A stretch of DNA of 64,000 bases from contig JAVDOI010000041.1 of assembly GCA_032191485.1 (NCBI GenBank), positions 1,265,501 through 1,329,500 of the forward strand, given 5' to 3'. This DNA comes from Leptoclinus maculatus. Its lineage: Eukaryota > Chordata > Actinopteri > Perciformes > Stichaeidae. The notes beneath the pieces were generated by a model, which had not been told where the DNA came from, did no database searches, and was given only the letters and a program-made list of their open reading frames with translations. The position numbers and the translations under genes are program-made. How positions within the stretch are numbered: the stretch's first letter is position 1; each line of letters starts with the position of its first letter. This document shows, piece after piece, positions 25,487 through 39,393 of this stretch.

Positions 25487-27778
25487 TCATACCAAAACCA
25501 TGAGACTAATCAATAAAATATGGATACCGTGAGAGAGATAAGACTCTGCCAAACGCGGTAAAGTGATTTTTATGTTTGTGGTATTAAAAATGTGAGCTAC
25601 AGCGCAAGATACAAAACTGGTACCGTCTGCTTTCTTTGAGGAATTAGTGGTCAGATTTAACATGGAGTCTAATGGAGCAGTTGGTTGGAGTTCATGTCAC
25701 TCTAAGGCTCCCTGAACCAAATGTGTAAGTCTGTGGGATTCCACAGTCAGTTTTTTAGGACAAGGACAAGATTAGCTACTTTTACATCCAGAAATTATGC
25801 ATGAAGAGTGAAAATTGTGGAGTCGGTGGCAAAAGACAAATCTTTTTTTCATAAGAATTTATAGCTCCTCTTCACTCTAGCGCTGACATCACGCACTCTA
25901 AGCAGCGCAATACACACCCATTATAAAGTTAGAAAAGGACTGAAAAATCATAAAAGTAAAAATGCTACAGTTCAAAAAGTATAAAAGATATCAACAAGCT
26001 GAATCATTCAGCAATAGTTAAGGATTTTCTCAACATTTGAAAGTTGAAATGGTTTCTGTAGCTGAAAGTATGAGGAAGATGAAGGATTTGAAAGTTTAAA
26101 AAGTTTAAGAGGATTTGAACATTTTCTCCATAGAAACCCATTCAAAATAAAAATTGCAAAAAGCTTAATAATTCAAAAAGTTTAAAGATTATAAATATGA
26201 AGAGACATAGCACACATGAGCTGAAATAGCTGAACATTTTGATAGTTGAACGGTTTCTGTAGCTTAAAAATTGTGGAAGGAGAAGCGTTGCAAAATACGT
26301 ACGGAAGAAATATAAGAAGAACTAGAAAATGCATTTCCTGCTGAAAATGCGTTGGAATGCTGAAAGCTGAAATTAATTGTAAAAAAATTGCTAAAAATTA
26401 AGAAATGGGAGACTACCTGTCTGAAAAATGTTGAAGCCTGAAAGCATTTAAACTGCACTGCTGAAACCCCTTCTAGTTGAAATGTCTAACTATGATGTCT
26501 GTAGCTGAAAGTATGATGAAGAAGAAGGCTTTGAAAGTTGAAGAAGTTTAATCCATGAGGCTTTTATTTTGAAAGGGTGGGGCTGGGTGGGGAGAGAGGA
26601 GACAGAATCAGAATGTATGAAACACACAGAGGTTATTAAATGACAGTCTTCATCACAAGCATTTCAGTTAGAATTCATTCTGTGGGGCTTTTATTTTAAA
26701 ATGGTGTGTCTGTGTGTGTGTATGTGTGGTGGGGGGGGGGGGGTAAAAAGTCCTCTAAGACCTCTATGACTGTATGAGAGAGAGACACACAGAGAGAGAG
26801 AGAGAGACAGACAAACAGACACACAGAGAGAGAGAGAGACAGAGAGAGAGATAATGTTGAAGGCCGAAAGCATTTAAACTGCACTGCTGAAAACCCTTCT
26901 AGTTGAAATGTCTAACTATGGTGTCTGTAGCTGAAAGTATGAGGAAGAAGAAGGCTTTGAAAGTTCAAGTTTAACAGGATTTGAAGATTTTCTCCATCGA
27001 CATCCCATTAAATAAAAATAGCTAAAAGCTTAATAATTCAAAGTTTAAAGATTACAAATATGAAAAGTCATATCACCTCTCTCCTGAAAGCTGAACATTT
27101 TGATATTTGAACGGTTTCTGTAGCTTAAAAAAACTGTCAGCAGTAGTGATATTTGTAGTAGTAGAAGTTGTAGTTGTAGTTGTATTAGAAGTATTATTAG
27201 GAGTAGAAGTATTAGTAGCATTAGAATAAGTACTAGTTGTAGCAGTAGTGATATTTGTAGTAGCAGTAGTAGTAGAAGTTAGCATTTCAGTTAGAATTTA
27301 TTCTATGGGGCTTTTATTTTGAAATAGGGTGTGTGTGGGGGGGGCAGAAGGGGAGAGGAGACAGGATCATAATCTTAGATAAACACAAACAGGTTGCTAA
27401 ATGACAGGTTTCATCACAAGCATTTCAGTTAGAATTCATTCTGTGGGGCTTTTATTTTAATATGGGGTGTGTGTGTGTGGGGGGGGGGGGGGGTCCTCTA
27501 AAGATCTCTAAGACCTGAATGAGAGAGAGACACAGAGAGATAGAGGGAGAGCAGTGTGTGTGTGTGTGTGGGGGGGGGGGGGGGTCCTCTAAAGATCTCT
27601 AAGACCTGAATGAGAGAGAGACACAGAGAGATAGAGGGAGAGCAGTGTGTGTGTGTGTGTGTGTGTGTCTCAGTGCCTCTGTGTGTTTATCAACACTAAT
27701 GAGCTCATATGAACACCTGTGTGAGAGATTAGAGTGAACAGTGATTTTCAACAAAACTACCTGTCAAACATATGCCCT
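25487..27778. repeat. Satellite unit 11
   Basis: 2292 bp. No 48 bp element, one minisatellite copy, doubled terminal block (27494 and 27585 starts). The 5' part matches unit 6 and the 3' part matches units 0 and 7, so it looks like a recombinant unit. Confidence 0.95.
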
Positions 27779-30049
27779 TCATACCAAAACCATGAGACTA
27801 ATCAATAAAATATGGATACCGTGAGAGAGATAAGACTCTGCCAAACGCGGTAAAGTGATTTTTATGTTTGTGGTGTTAAAAATGTGAGCTACAGCGCAAG
27901 ATACAAAACTGGTACCGTCTGCTTTCTTTGAGGAATTAGTGGTCAGATTTAACATGGAGTCTAATGGAGCAGTTGGTTGGAGTTCATGTCGCTCTAAGGC
28001 TCCCTGAGCCAAATGTGTAAGTCTGTGGGATTCCACAGTCAGTTTTTTACGACAAGGACAAGATTAGCTACATTTCCATCCAGAAATTATGCATGAAGAG
28101 TGAAAATTGTGGAGTCGGTGGCAAAAGACAAATCTTTTTTTCATAAGAATTTATAGCTCCTCTTCACTCTAGCGCTGACATCACGCACTCTAAGCAGCGC
28201 AATACACACCCATTATAAAGTCAGAAAAGGACTGAAAAATCATAAAAGTAAAAATGCTACAGTTCAAAAAGTATAAAAGATATCAACAAGCTGAATCATT
28301 CAGCAATAGTTAAGGATTTTCTCAACATTTGAAAGTTGAAATGGTTTCTGTAGCTGAAAGTATGAGGAAGATGAAGGATTTGAAAGTTTAAAAAGTTTAA
28401 GAGGATTTGAACATTTTCTCCATAGAAACCCATTCAAAATAAAAATTGCAAAAAGCTTAATAATTCAAAAAGTTTAAAGATTATAAATATGAAGAGACAT
28501 AGCACACATGAGCTGAAATAGCTGAACATTTTGATAGTTGAACGGTTTCTGTAGCTTAAAAATTGTGGAAGGAGAAGCGTTGCAAAATACGTACGGAAGA
28601 AATATAAGAAGAATAAAGATTCGAAGAACAATACTTGGAATGCTTAAAAGCATTCCAACAATAAAGATTTGAAGAACAATACTTGGAATGCTTAAAAGCA
28701 TTCCAACAATAAAGATTCGAAGAACAATACTTGGAATGCTTAAAAGCATTCCAACAACTAGAAAATGCATTTCCTGCTGAAAATGCGTTGGAATGCTGAA
28801 AGCTGAAATTAATTGTAAAAAAATTGCTAAAAATTAAGAAATGGGAGACTACCTGTCTGAAAAATGTTGAAGCCTGAAAGCATTTAAACTGCACTGCTGA
28901 AAACCCTTCTAGTTGAAATGTCTAACTATGATGTCTGTAGCTGAAAGTATGAGGAAGAAGAAGGCTTTGAAAGTTGAAGAAGTTTAATCCATGAGGCTTT
29001 TATTTTGAAAGGGTGGGGCTGGGTGGGGGAGAGAGGAGACAGAATCAGAATGTATGAAACACACAGAGGTTATTAAATGACAGTCTTCATCACAAGCATT
29101 TCAGTTAGAATACATTCTGTGGGGCTTTTCTTTTAAAATGCTGTGTCTGTGTGTATGTATGTGTGGTGGGGGGGGGATACAAAGTCCTCTAAGACCTCAA
29201 TGACTGTATGAGAGAGAGACACACAGAGAGAGAGACAGAGACAGACACACAGAGAGACAGACAGGGACAGACAAACAGACACAGAGAGAGAGAGAGACAG
29301 AGAGAGAGAGAATGTTGAAGGCCGAAAGCATTTAAACTGCACTGCTGAAACCCCTTCTAGTTGAAATGTCTAACTATGGTGTCTGTAGCTGAAAGTATGA
29401 GGAAGAAGAAGGCTTTGAAAGTTCAAGTTTAACAGGATTTGAAGATTTTCTCCATAGACATCCCATTAAATAAAAATAGCTAAAAGCTTAATAATTCAAA
29501 GTTTAAAGATTAAAGATATGGAAAGTCATATCACCTCTCTCCTGAAAGCTGAACATTTTGATATTTGAACGGTTTCTGTAGCTTAAAAAAACTGTCAGCA
29601 GTAGTGATATTTGTAGTAGTAGTAGTAGAAGTTAGCATTTCAGTTAGAATTCATTCTGTGGGGCTTTTATTTTGAAATGAGGTGTGGGGGGGGGGGGCAG
29701 AAGGGGAGAGGAGACAGGATCATAATATTAGATAAACACAAACAGATTGCTAAATGACAGGTTTCATCACAAGCATTTCAGTTAGAATTCATTCTGTGGG
29801 GCTTTTATTTTAATATGGGGTGTGTGTGTGGTGTGGGGGGGGGGTGGGGGGGGAGTCCTCTAAAGATCTCTAAGACCTGAATGAGAGAGAGACACAGAGA
29901 GATAGAGGGAGAGCAGTGTGTGTGTGTGTGTGTGTGTGTCTCAGTGCCTCTGTGTGTTTATCAACACTAATGAGCTCATATGAACACCTGTGTGAGAGAT
30001 TAGAGTGAACAGTGATTTTCAACAAAACTACCTGTCAAACATATGCCCT
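27779..30049. repeat. Satellite unit 12
   Basis: 2271 bp. Three tandem 48 bp palindromic elements (28613-28756) and a collapsed GTA minisatellite (about 29610-29635). Confidence 0.95.
28613..28756. repeat. Three tandem 48 bp palindromic elements (unit 12)
   Basis: Each 48 bp element starts ATAAAGATT and contains an 11 bp inverted repeat (TTGGAATGCTT / AAGCATTCCAA) around a 2-base spacer. Three copies here; most units have one or none. Confidence 0.93.
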
Positions 30050-31508
30050 TCATACCAAAACCATGAGACTAATCAATAAAATATGGATACCGTGAGAGAG
30101 ATAAGACTCTGCCAAACGCGGTAAAGTGATTTTTATGTTTGTGGTGTTAAAAATGTGAGCTACAGCGCAAGATACAAAACTGGTACCGTCTGCTTTCTTT
30201 GAGGAATTAGTGGTCAGATTTAACATGGAGTCTAATGGAGCAGTTGGTTGGAGTTCATGTCGCTCTAAGGCTCCCTGAGCCAAATGTGTAAATCTGTGGG
30301 ATTCCACAGTCAGTTTTTTACGACAAGGACAAGATTAGCTACATTTCCATCCAGAAATTATGCATGAAGAGTGAAAATTGTGGAGTCGGTGGCAAAAGAC
30401 AAATCTTTTTTTCATAAGAATTTATAGCTCCTCTTCACTCTAGCGCTGACATCACGCACTCTAAGCAGCGCAATACACACCCATTATAAAGTTAGAAAAG
30501 GACTGAAAAATCATAAAAGTAAAAATGCTACAGTTCAAAAAGTATAAAAGATATCAACAAGCTGAATCATTCAGCAATAGTTAAGGATTTTCTCAACATT
30601 TGAAAGTTGAAATGGTTTCTGTAGCTGAAAGTATGAGGAAGATGAAGGATTTGAAAGTTTAAAAAGTTTAAGAGGATTTGAACATTTTCTCCATAGAAAC
30701 CCATTCAAAATAAAAATTGCAAAAAGCTTAATAATTCAAAAAGTTTAAAGATTATAAATATGAAGAGACATAGCACACATGAGCTGAAATAGCTGAACAT
30801 TTTGATAGTTGAACGGTTTCTGTAGCTTAAAAATTGTGGAAGGAGAAGCGTTGCAAAATACGTACGGAAGAAATATAAGAAGAATAAAGATTTGAAGAAC
30901 AATACTTGGAATGCTTAAAAGCATTCCAACAACTAGAAAATGCATTTCCTGCTGAAAATGCGTTGGAATGCTGAAAGCTGAAATTAATTGTAAAAAAATT
31001 GCTAAAAATTAAGAAATGGGAGACTACCTGTCTGAAAAATGTTGAAGCCTGAAAGCATTTAAACTGCACTGCTGAAAACCCTTCTAGTTGAAATGTCTAA
31101 CTATGATGTCTGTAGCTGAAAGTATGAGGAAGAAGAAGGCTTTGAAAGTTGAAGAAGTTTAATCCATGAGGCTTTTATTTTGAAAGGGTGGGGCTGGGTG
31201 GGGAGAGAGGAGACAGAATCAGAATGCATGAAACACACAGAGGTTATTAAATGACAGTCTTCATCACAAGCATTTCAGTTAGAATTCATTCTGTGGGGCT
31301 TTTCTTTTAAAATGGTGTGTCTGTGTGTGTGTATGTGTGGTGGGGGGGGGATAAAAAGTCCTCTAAGACCTGAATGACTGTATGAGAGAGAGACACACAG
31401 AGAGAGAGACAGAGACAGACACACAGAGAGACATACAGAGACAGACAAACCGACACAGAGAGAGAGAGAGACAGAGAGAGAAAGACCGAAAGAGAGAGAG
31501 AGAGACAG

Positions 31509-31539
<31 letters not shown>

Positions 31540-32623
31540 CAAACAGACAGAGAGAGAGAGAGAGACAGAGAAAGAGAATGTTGAAGCCCGAAAGCATTTA
31601 AACTGCACTGCTGAAAACCCTTCTAGTTGAAATGTCTAACTATGGTGTCTGTAGCTGAAAGTATGAGGAAGAAGAAGGCTTTGAAAGTTCAAGTTTAACA
31701 GGATTTGAAGATTTTCTCCATAGACATCCCATTAAATAAAAATAGCTAAAAGCTTAATAATTCAAAGTTTAAAGATTAAAGATATGAAAAGTCATATCAC
31801 CTCTCTCCTGAAAGCTGAACATTTTGATATTTGAACGGTTTCTGTAGCTTAAAAAAACTGTCAGCAGTAGTGATATTTGTAGTAGTAGTAGTAGAAGTTG
31901 TAGTTGTGTTAGAAGTATTATTAGGACTAGAAGTATTAGTAGCATTAGAATAAGTACTAGTTGTAGCAGTAGTGATATTTGTAGTAGCAGTAGTAGTAGA
32001 AGTTGTAGTTGTATTACAAGTATTATTAGGAGTAGAAGTATTAGTAGCATTAGAATAAGTACTAGTTGTAGCAGTAGTGATATTTGTAGTAGTAGTAGTA
32101 GTAGAAGTTGTAGTTGTATTACAAGTATTATTAGGAGTAGAAGTATTAGTAGCATTAGAATAAGTACTAGTTGTAGCAGTAGTGATATTTGTAGTAGCAG
32201 TAGTAGTAGAAGTTAGCATTTCAGTTAGAATTCATTCTGTGGGGCTTTTATTTTGAAATGGGGTGTGTTGGGGGGGGGGCAGAAGGGGAGAGGAGACAGG
32301 ATCATAATCTTAGATAAACACAAACAGGTTGCTAAATGACAGGTTTCATCACAAGCATTTCAGTTAGAATTCATTCTGTGGGGCTTTTATTTTAATATGG
32401 GGTGTGTGTGTGTGTGTGTGGGGGGGGGGAGTCCTCTAAAGATCTCTAAGACCTGAATGAGAGAGAGACACAGAGAGATAGAGGGAGAGCAGTGTGTGTG
32501 TGTGTGTGTGTGTCTCAGTGCCTCTGTGTGTTTATCAACACTAATGAGCTCATATGAACACCTGTGTGAGAGATTAGAGTGAACAGTGATTTTCAACAAA
32601 ACTACCTGTCAAACATATGCCCT
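30050..32623. repeat. Satellite unit 13
   Basis: 2574 bp. One 48 bp element, a long GA block (31382-31577) and three minisatellite copies (31864-32214). Confidence 0.95.
31864..32214. repeat. 105 bp minisatellite, ~3 copies (unit 13)
   Basis: Same minisatellite as in unit 1, one copy fewer. The first copy carries the AGGACTAGAAG variant also seen in units 1, 15 and 19. Confidence 0.92.
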
Positions 32624-34713
32624 TCATACCAAAACCATGAGACTAATCAATAACATATGGATACCGTGAGAGAGATAAGACTCTGCCAAACGCGGTAAAG
32701 TGATTTTTATGTTTGTGGTGTTAAAAATGTGAGCTACAGCGCAAGATACAAAACTGGTACCGTCTGCTTTCTTTGAGGAATTAGTGGTCAGATTTAACAT
32801 GGAGTCTAATGGAGCAGTTGGTTGGAGTTCATGTCGCTCTAAGGCTCCCTGAGCCAAATGTGTAAGTCTGTGGGATTCCACAGTCAGTTTTTTAGGACAA
32901 GGACAAGATTAGCTACTTTTCCATCCAGAAATTATGCATAAAGAGTGAAAATTGTGGAGTCGGGGGCAAAAGACAAATCTTTTTTTCATAAGAATTTCAA
33001 GCTGCTCTTCACTCTAGCGGTGACATCACGCACTCTAAGCAGCGCAATACACACCCATTATAAAGTCAGAAAAGGACTGAAAAATCATAAAAGTAAAAAT
33101 GCTACAGTTCAAAAAGTATAAAAGATATCAACAAGCTGAATCATTCAGCAATAGTTAAGGATTTTCTCAACATTTGAAAGTTGAAATGGTTTCTGTAGCT
33201 GAAAGTATGAGGAAGTTGAAGGATTTGAAAGTTTAAAAAGTTTAAGAGGATTTGAACATTTTCTCCATAGAAACCCATTCAAAATAAAAATTGCAAAAAG
33301 CTTAATAATTCAAAAAGTTTAAAGATTAGAAATATGAAGAGACATAGCACACATGAGCTGAAAGAGCTGAACATTTTGATAGTTGAACGGTTTCTGTAGC
33401 TTAAAAATTGTGGAAGGAGAAGCGTTGCAAAATACGTACGGAAGAAATATAATAAAAAGAGGAACTAGAAAATGCATTTCCTGCTGAAAATGCGTTGGAA
33501 TGCTGAAAGCTGAAATTAATTGTAAAAAAATTGCTAAAAATTAAGAAATGGGAGACTACCTGTCTGAAAAATGTTGAAGCCTGAAAGCATTTAAACTGCA
33601 CTGCTGAAACCCCTTCTAGTTGAAATGTCTAACTATGATGTCTGTAGCTGAAAGAATGAGGAAGAAGAAGGCTTTGAAAGTTCAAGAAGTTTAATCCATG
33701 AGGCTTTTATTTTGAAAGGGTGGGGCTGGGTGGGGAGAGAGGAGACAGAATCAGAATGTATGAAACACACAGAGGTTATTAAATGACAGTCTTCATCACA
33801 AGCATTTCAGTTAGAATTCATTCTGTGGGGCTTTTATTTTAATATGGTGTGTCTGTGTGTGTGTATGTGTGGTGGGGGGGGGGGGGGAAGTCCTCTAAGA
33901 CCTGAATGACTGTATGAGAGACAGACACACAGAGAGAGAGACAGAGACAGACACACAGAGAGACATACAGAGACAGACAAACAGACACAGAGAGAGAGAG
34001 ACAGAGAGAGAGAGAATGTTGAAGGCCGAAAGCATTTAAACTGCACTGCTGAAAACCCTTCTAGTTGAAATGTCTAACTATGGTGTCTGTAGCTGAAAGT
34101 ATGAGGAAGAAGAAGGCTTTGAAAGTTCAAGTTTAACAGGATTTGAAGATTTTCTCCATAGACATCCCATTAAATAAAAATAGCTAAAAGCTTAATAATT
34201 CAAAGTTTAAAGATTACAGATATGGAAAGTCATATCACCTCTCTCCTGAAAGCTGAACATTTTGATATTTGAACGGTTTCTGTAGCTTAAAAAAACTGTC
34301 AGCAGTAGTGATATTTGTAGTAGTAGTATTAGAAGTTGTAGTTGTGTTAGAAGTATTATTAGGAGTAGAAGTATTAGTAGCATTAGAATAAGTACTAGTT
34401 GTAGCAGTAGTGATATTTGTAGTAGCAGTAGTAGTAGAAGTTAGCATTTCAGTTAGAATTCATTCTGTGGGGCTTTTATTTTAATATGGGGTGTGTGTGT
34501 GTGTGTGTGGGGGGGAGGGTCCTCTAAAGATCTCTAAGACCTGAATGAGAGAGAGACACAGAGAGATAGAGGGAGAGCAGTGTGTGTGTGTGTGTGTGTG
34601 TGTCTCAGTGCCTCTGTGTGTTTATCAACACTAATGAGCTCATATGAACACCTGTGTGAGAGATTAGAGTGAACAGTGATTTTCAACAAAACTACCTGTC
34701 AAACATATGCCCT
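32624..34713. repeat. Satellite unit 14 (shortest, 2090 bp)
   Basis: No 48 bp element and one minisatellite copy. A ~140 bp segment between the second and third TTCAGTTAGAATTCATTC copies is missing, so the minisatellite leads straight into the final TG/G tract. The 5' variants match unit 2. Confidence 0.95.
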
Positions 34714-36128
34714 TCATACCAAAACCATGAGACTAATCAATAAAATATGGATACCGTGAGAGAGATAAGACTCTGCCAAACGCGGTAAAGTGATTTTTAT
34801 GTTTGTGGTGTTAAAAATGTGAGCTACAGCGCAAGATACAAAACTGGTACCGTCTGCTTTCTTTGAGGAATTAGTGGTCAGATTTAACATGGAGTCTAAT
34901 GGAGCAGTTGGTTGGAGTTCATGTCGCTCTAAGGCTCCCTGAGCCAAATGTGTAAGTCTGTGGGATTCCACAGTCAGTTTTTTACGACAAGGACAAGATT
35001 AGCTACTTTTCCATCCAGAAATTATGCATTAAGAGTGAAAATTGTGGAGTCGGTGGCAAAAGACAAATCTTTTTTTCATAAGAATTTCAAGCTGCTCTTC
35101 ACTCTAGCGCTGACATCACTCACTCTAAGCAGCGCAATACACACCCATTATAAAGTCAGAAAAGGACTGAAAAATCATAAAAGTAAAAATGCTACAGTTC
35201 AAAAAGTATAAAAGATATCAACAAGCTGAATCATTCAGCAATAGTTAAGGATTTTCTCAACATTTGAAAGTTGAAATGGTTTCTGTAGCTGAAAGTATGA
35301 GGAAGTAGAAGGATTTGAAAGTTTAAAAAGTTTAAGAGGATTTTAAACTTTTCTCCATAGAAACCCATTCAAAATAAAAATTGCAAAAAGCTTAATAATT
35401 CAAAAAGTTTAAAGATTAGAAATATGAAGAGACATAGCACACATGAGCTGAAAGAGCTGAACATTTTGATAGTTGAACGGTTTCTGTAGCTTAAAAATTG
35501 TGGAAGGAGAAGCGTTGCAAAATACGTACGGAAGAAATATAAAAAGAGGAACTAGAAAATGCATTTCCTGCTGAAAATGCGTTGGAATGCTGAAAGCTGA
35601 AATTAATTGTAAAAAAATTGCTAAAAATTAAGAAATGGGAGACTACCTGTCTGAAAAATGTTGAAGCCTGAAAGCATTTAAACTGCACTGCTGAAAACCC
35701 TTCTAGTTGAAATGTCTAACTATGATGTCTGTAGCTGAAAGTATGAGGAAGAAGAAGGCTTTGAAAGTTGAAGAAGTTTAATCCATGAGGCTTTTATTTT
35801 GAAAGGGTGGGGCTGGGTGGGGAGAGAGGAGACAGAATCAGAATGCATGAAACACACAGAGGTTATTAAATGACAGTCTTCATCACAAGCATTTCAGTTA
35901 GAATTCATTCTGTGGGGCTTTTCTTTTAAAATGGTGTGTCTGTGTGTGTGTATGTGTGGTGGGGGGGGGGATAAAAAGTCCTCTAAGACCTGAATGACTG
36001 TATGAGAGAGAGACACACAGAGAGAGAGACAGAGACAGACACACAGAGAGACATACAGAGACAGACAAACCGACACAGAGAGAGAGAGAGACAGAGAGAG
36101 AAAGACCGAAAGAGAGAGAGAGAGACAG

Positions 36129-36159
<31 letters not shown>

Positions 36160-37109
36160 CAAACAGACAGAGAGAGAGAGAGAGACAGAGAAAGAGAATG
36201 TTGAAGCCCGAAAGCATTTAAACTGCACTGCTGAAAACCCTTCTAGTTGAAATGTCTAACTATGGTGTCTGTAGCTGAAAGTATGAGGAAGAAGAAGGCT
36301 TTGAAAGTTCAAGTTTAACAGGATTTGAAGATTTTCTCCATAGACATCCCATTAAATAAAAATAGCTAAAAGCTTAATAATTCAAAGTTTAAAGATTAAA
36401 GATATGAAAAGTCATATCACCTCTCTCCTGAAAGCTGAACATTTTGATATTTGAACGGTTTCTGTAGCTTAAAAAAACTGTCAGCAGTAGTGATATTTGT
36501 AGTAGTAGTAGTAGAAGTTGTAGTTGTGTTAGAAGTATTATTAGGACTAGAAGTATTAGTAGCATTAGAATAAGTACTAGTTGTAGCAGTAGTGATATTT
36601 GTAGTAGCAGTAGTAGTAGAAGTTGTAGTTGTATTACAAGTATTATTAGGAGTAGAAGTATTAGTAGCATTAGAATAAGTACTAGTTGTAGCAGTAGTGA
36701 TATTTGTAGTAGTAGTAGTAGTAGAAGTTGTAGTTGTATTACAAGTATTATTAGGAGTAGAAGTATTAGTAGCATTAGAATAAGTACTAGTTGTAGCAGT
36801 AGTGATATTTGTAGTAGCAGTAGTAGTAGAAGTTAGCATTTCAGTTAGAATTCATTCTGTGGGGCTTTTATTTTAATATGGGGTGTGTGTGTGTGGGGGG
36901 GGGGGGGGGGGGGTCCTCTAAAGATCTCTAAGACCTGAATGAGAGAGAGACACAGAGAGATAGAGGGAGAGGAGTGTGTGTGTGTGTGTGTGTGTGTGTC
37001 TCAGTGCCTCTGTGTGTTTATCAACACTAATGAGCTCATATGAACACCTGTGTGAGAGATTAGAGTGAACAGTGATTTTCATCAAAACTACCTGTCAAAC
37101 ATATGCCCT
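34714..37109. repeat. Satellite unit 15
   Basis: 2396 bp. No 48 bp element, three minisatellite copies (36484-36834), and the ~140 bp segment missing as in units 14 and 19. The 3' half is nearly identical to unit 19. Confidence 0.95.
36484..36834. repeat. 105 bp minisatellite, ~3 copies (unit 15)
   Basis: Nearly the same as the copies in units 13 and 19, including the order of internal variants. Confidence 0.92.
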
Positions 37110-37949
37110 TCATACCAAAACCATGAGACTAATCAATAAAATATGGATACCGTGAGAGAGATAAGACTCTGCCAAACGCGGTAAAGTGATTTTTATGTTT
37201 GTGGTGTTAAAAATGTGAGCTACAGCGCAAGATACAAAACTGGTACCGTCTGCTTTCTTTGAGGAATTAGTGGTCAGATTTAACATGGAGTCTAATGGAG
37301 CAGTTGGTTGGAGTTCATGTCGCTCTAAGGCTCCCTGAGCCAAATGTGTAAGTCTGTGGGATTCCACAGTCAGTTTTTTACGACAAGGACAAGATTAGCT
37401 ACATTTCCATCCCAAAATGATGCATGAAGAGTGAAAATTGTGGAGTCAGTGGCAAAAGACAAATCTTTTTTTCATAAGAATTTCAAGCTGCTCTTCACTC
37501 TAGCGGTGACATCACGCACTCTAAGCTGCGCAATACACACCCATTATAAAGTCAGAAAAGGACTGAAAAATCATAAAAGTAAAAATGCTACAGTTCAAAA
37601 AGTATAAAAGATATCAACAAGCTGAATCATTCAGCAATAGTTAAGGATTTTCTCAACATTTGAAAGTTGAAATGGTTTCTGTAGCTGAAAGTATGAGGAA
37701 GTTGAAGGATTTGAAAGTTTAAAAAGTTTAAGAGGATTTGAACATTTTCTCCATAGAAACCCATTCAAAATAAAAATTGCAAAAAGCTTAATAATTCAAA
37801 AAGTTTAAAGATTAGAAATATGAAGAGACATAGCACACATGAGCTGAAAGAGCTGAACATTTTGATAGTTGAACGGTTTCTGTAGCTTAAAAATTGTGGA
37901 AGGAGAAGCGTTGCAAAATACGTACGGAAGAAATATAATAAAAAGAGGA

Positions 37950-38045
37950 ATAAAGATTTGAAGAACAATACTTGGAATGCTTAAAAGCATTCCAACAATA
38001 AAGATTTGAAGAACAATACTTGGAATGCTTAAAAGCATTCCAACA
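37950..38045. repeat. Two tandem 48 bp palindromic elements (unit 16)
   Basis: Two adjacent copies of the palindromic 48 bp element, both with the AAAGATTTGAAG variant. Confidence 0.92.
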
Positions 38046-39245
38046 ACTAGAAAATGCATTTCCTGCTGAAAATGCGTTGGAATGCTGAAAGCTGAAATTA
38101 ATTGTAAAAAAATTGCTAAAAATTAAGAAATGGGAGACTACCTGTCTGAAAAATGTTGAAGCCTGAAAGCATTTAAACTGCACTGCTGAAACCCCTTCTA
38201 GTTGAAATGTCTAACTATGATGTCTGTAGCTGAAAGTATGAGGAAGAAGAAGGCTTTGAAAGTTGAAGAAGTTTAATCCATGAGGCTTTTTCATTTTGAA
38301 AGGGTGGGGCTGGGTGGGGGAGAGAGGAGACAGAATCAGAATGTATGAAACACACAGAGGTTATTAAATGACAGTCTTCATCACAAGCATTTCAGTTAGA
38401 ATACATTCTGTGAGGCTTTTATTTTAAAATGGTGTGTCTGTGTGTATGTATGTGTGGTGGGGGGGGGATAAAAAGTCCTCTAAGACCTCAATGACTGTAT
38501 GAGAGAGAGACACACAGAGAGAGAGACAGAGACAGACACACAGAGAGACAGACAGAGACAGACAAACAGACACAGAGAGAGAGAGAGACAGAGAAAGACA
38601 GAAAGAGAGAGAGAGAGACAGAGAGAGAGAGAATGTTGAAGGCCGAAAGCATTTAAACTGCACTGCTGAAAACCCTTCTAGTTGAAATGTCTAACTATGG
38701 TGTCTGTAGCTGAAAGTATGAGGAAGAAGAAGGCTTTGAAAGTTCAAGTTTAACAGGATTTGAAGATTTTCTCCATCGACATCCCATTAAATAAAAATAG
38801 CTAAAAGCTTAATAATTCAAAGTTTAAAGATTAAAGATATGGAAAGTCATATCACCTCTCTCCTGAAAGCTGAACATTTTGATATTTGAACGGTTTCTGT
38901 AGCTTAAAAAAACTGTCAGCAGTAGTGATATTTGTAGTAGTAGTAGTAGAAGTTGTAGTTGTATTAGAAGTATTATTAGGAGTAGAAGTATTAGTAGCAT
39001 TAGAATAAGTACTACTTGTAGCAGTAGTGATATTTGTAGTAGCAGTAGTAGTAGAAGTTAGCATTTCAGTTAGAATTTATTCTATGGGGCTTTTATTTTG
39101 AAATGGGATGTGGGGGGGGGGGCAGACGGGGAGAGGAGACAGGATCATAATGTTAGATTAACACAAACAGGTTGCTAAATGACAGGTTTCATCACAAGCA
39201 TTTCAGTTAGAATTCATTCTGTGGGGCTTTTATTTTAATATGGGG

Positions 39246-39254
39246 TGTGTGTGT

Positions 39255-39285
<31 letters not shown>

Positions 39286-39296
39286 GGGGGGGGGGG
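39246..39296. repeat. (TG)n followed by 28-base G run
   Basis: A TG dinucleotide repeat runs directly into 28 consecutive G. Comparable tracts: 7029-7049 (21 G), 9320-9344 (25 G), 41563-41588 (26 G). Each unit has two to four TG/G sites. Such DNA can adopt Z-DNA or G-quadruplex forms (established knowledge). Run lengths may also include assembly error. Confidence 0.9.
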
Positions 39297-39355
39297 AGTC
39301 CTCTAAAGATCTCTAAGACCTGAATGAGAGAGAGACACAGAGAGATAGAGGGAGA

Positions 39356-39393
<38 letters not shown>

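Noticed and set aside
28613..28756. CRISPR-like array of palindromic repeats
   Set aside because: The 48 bp units are directly adjacent with no spacers, and the DNA is eukaryotic.
31382..31630. Plus-strand Arg/Glu/Thr-rich ORFs and minus-strand Leu/Ser/Cys-rich ORFs (also 3560-3772, 13202-13396, 15369-15554, 36002-36250, 45373-45621)
   Set aside because: Direct translations of the GAGACAGA microsatellite block; no protein meaning.
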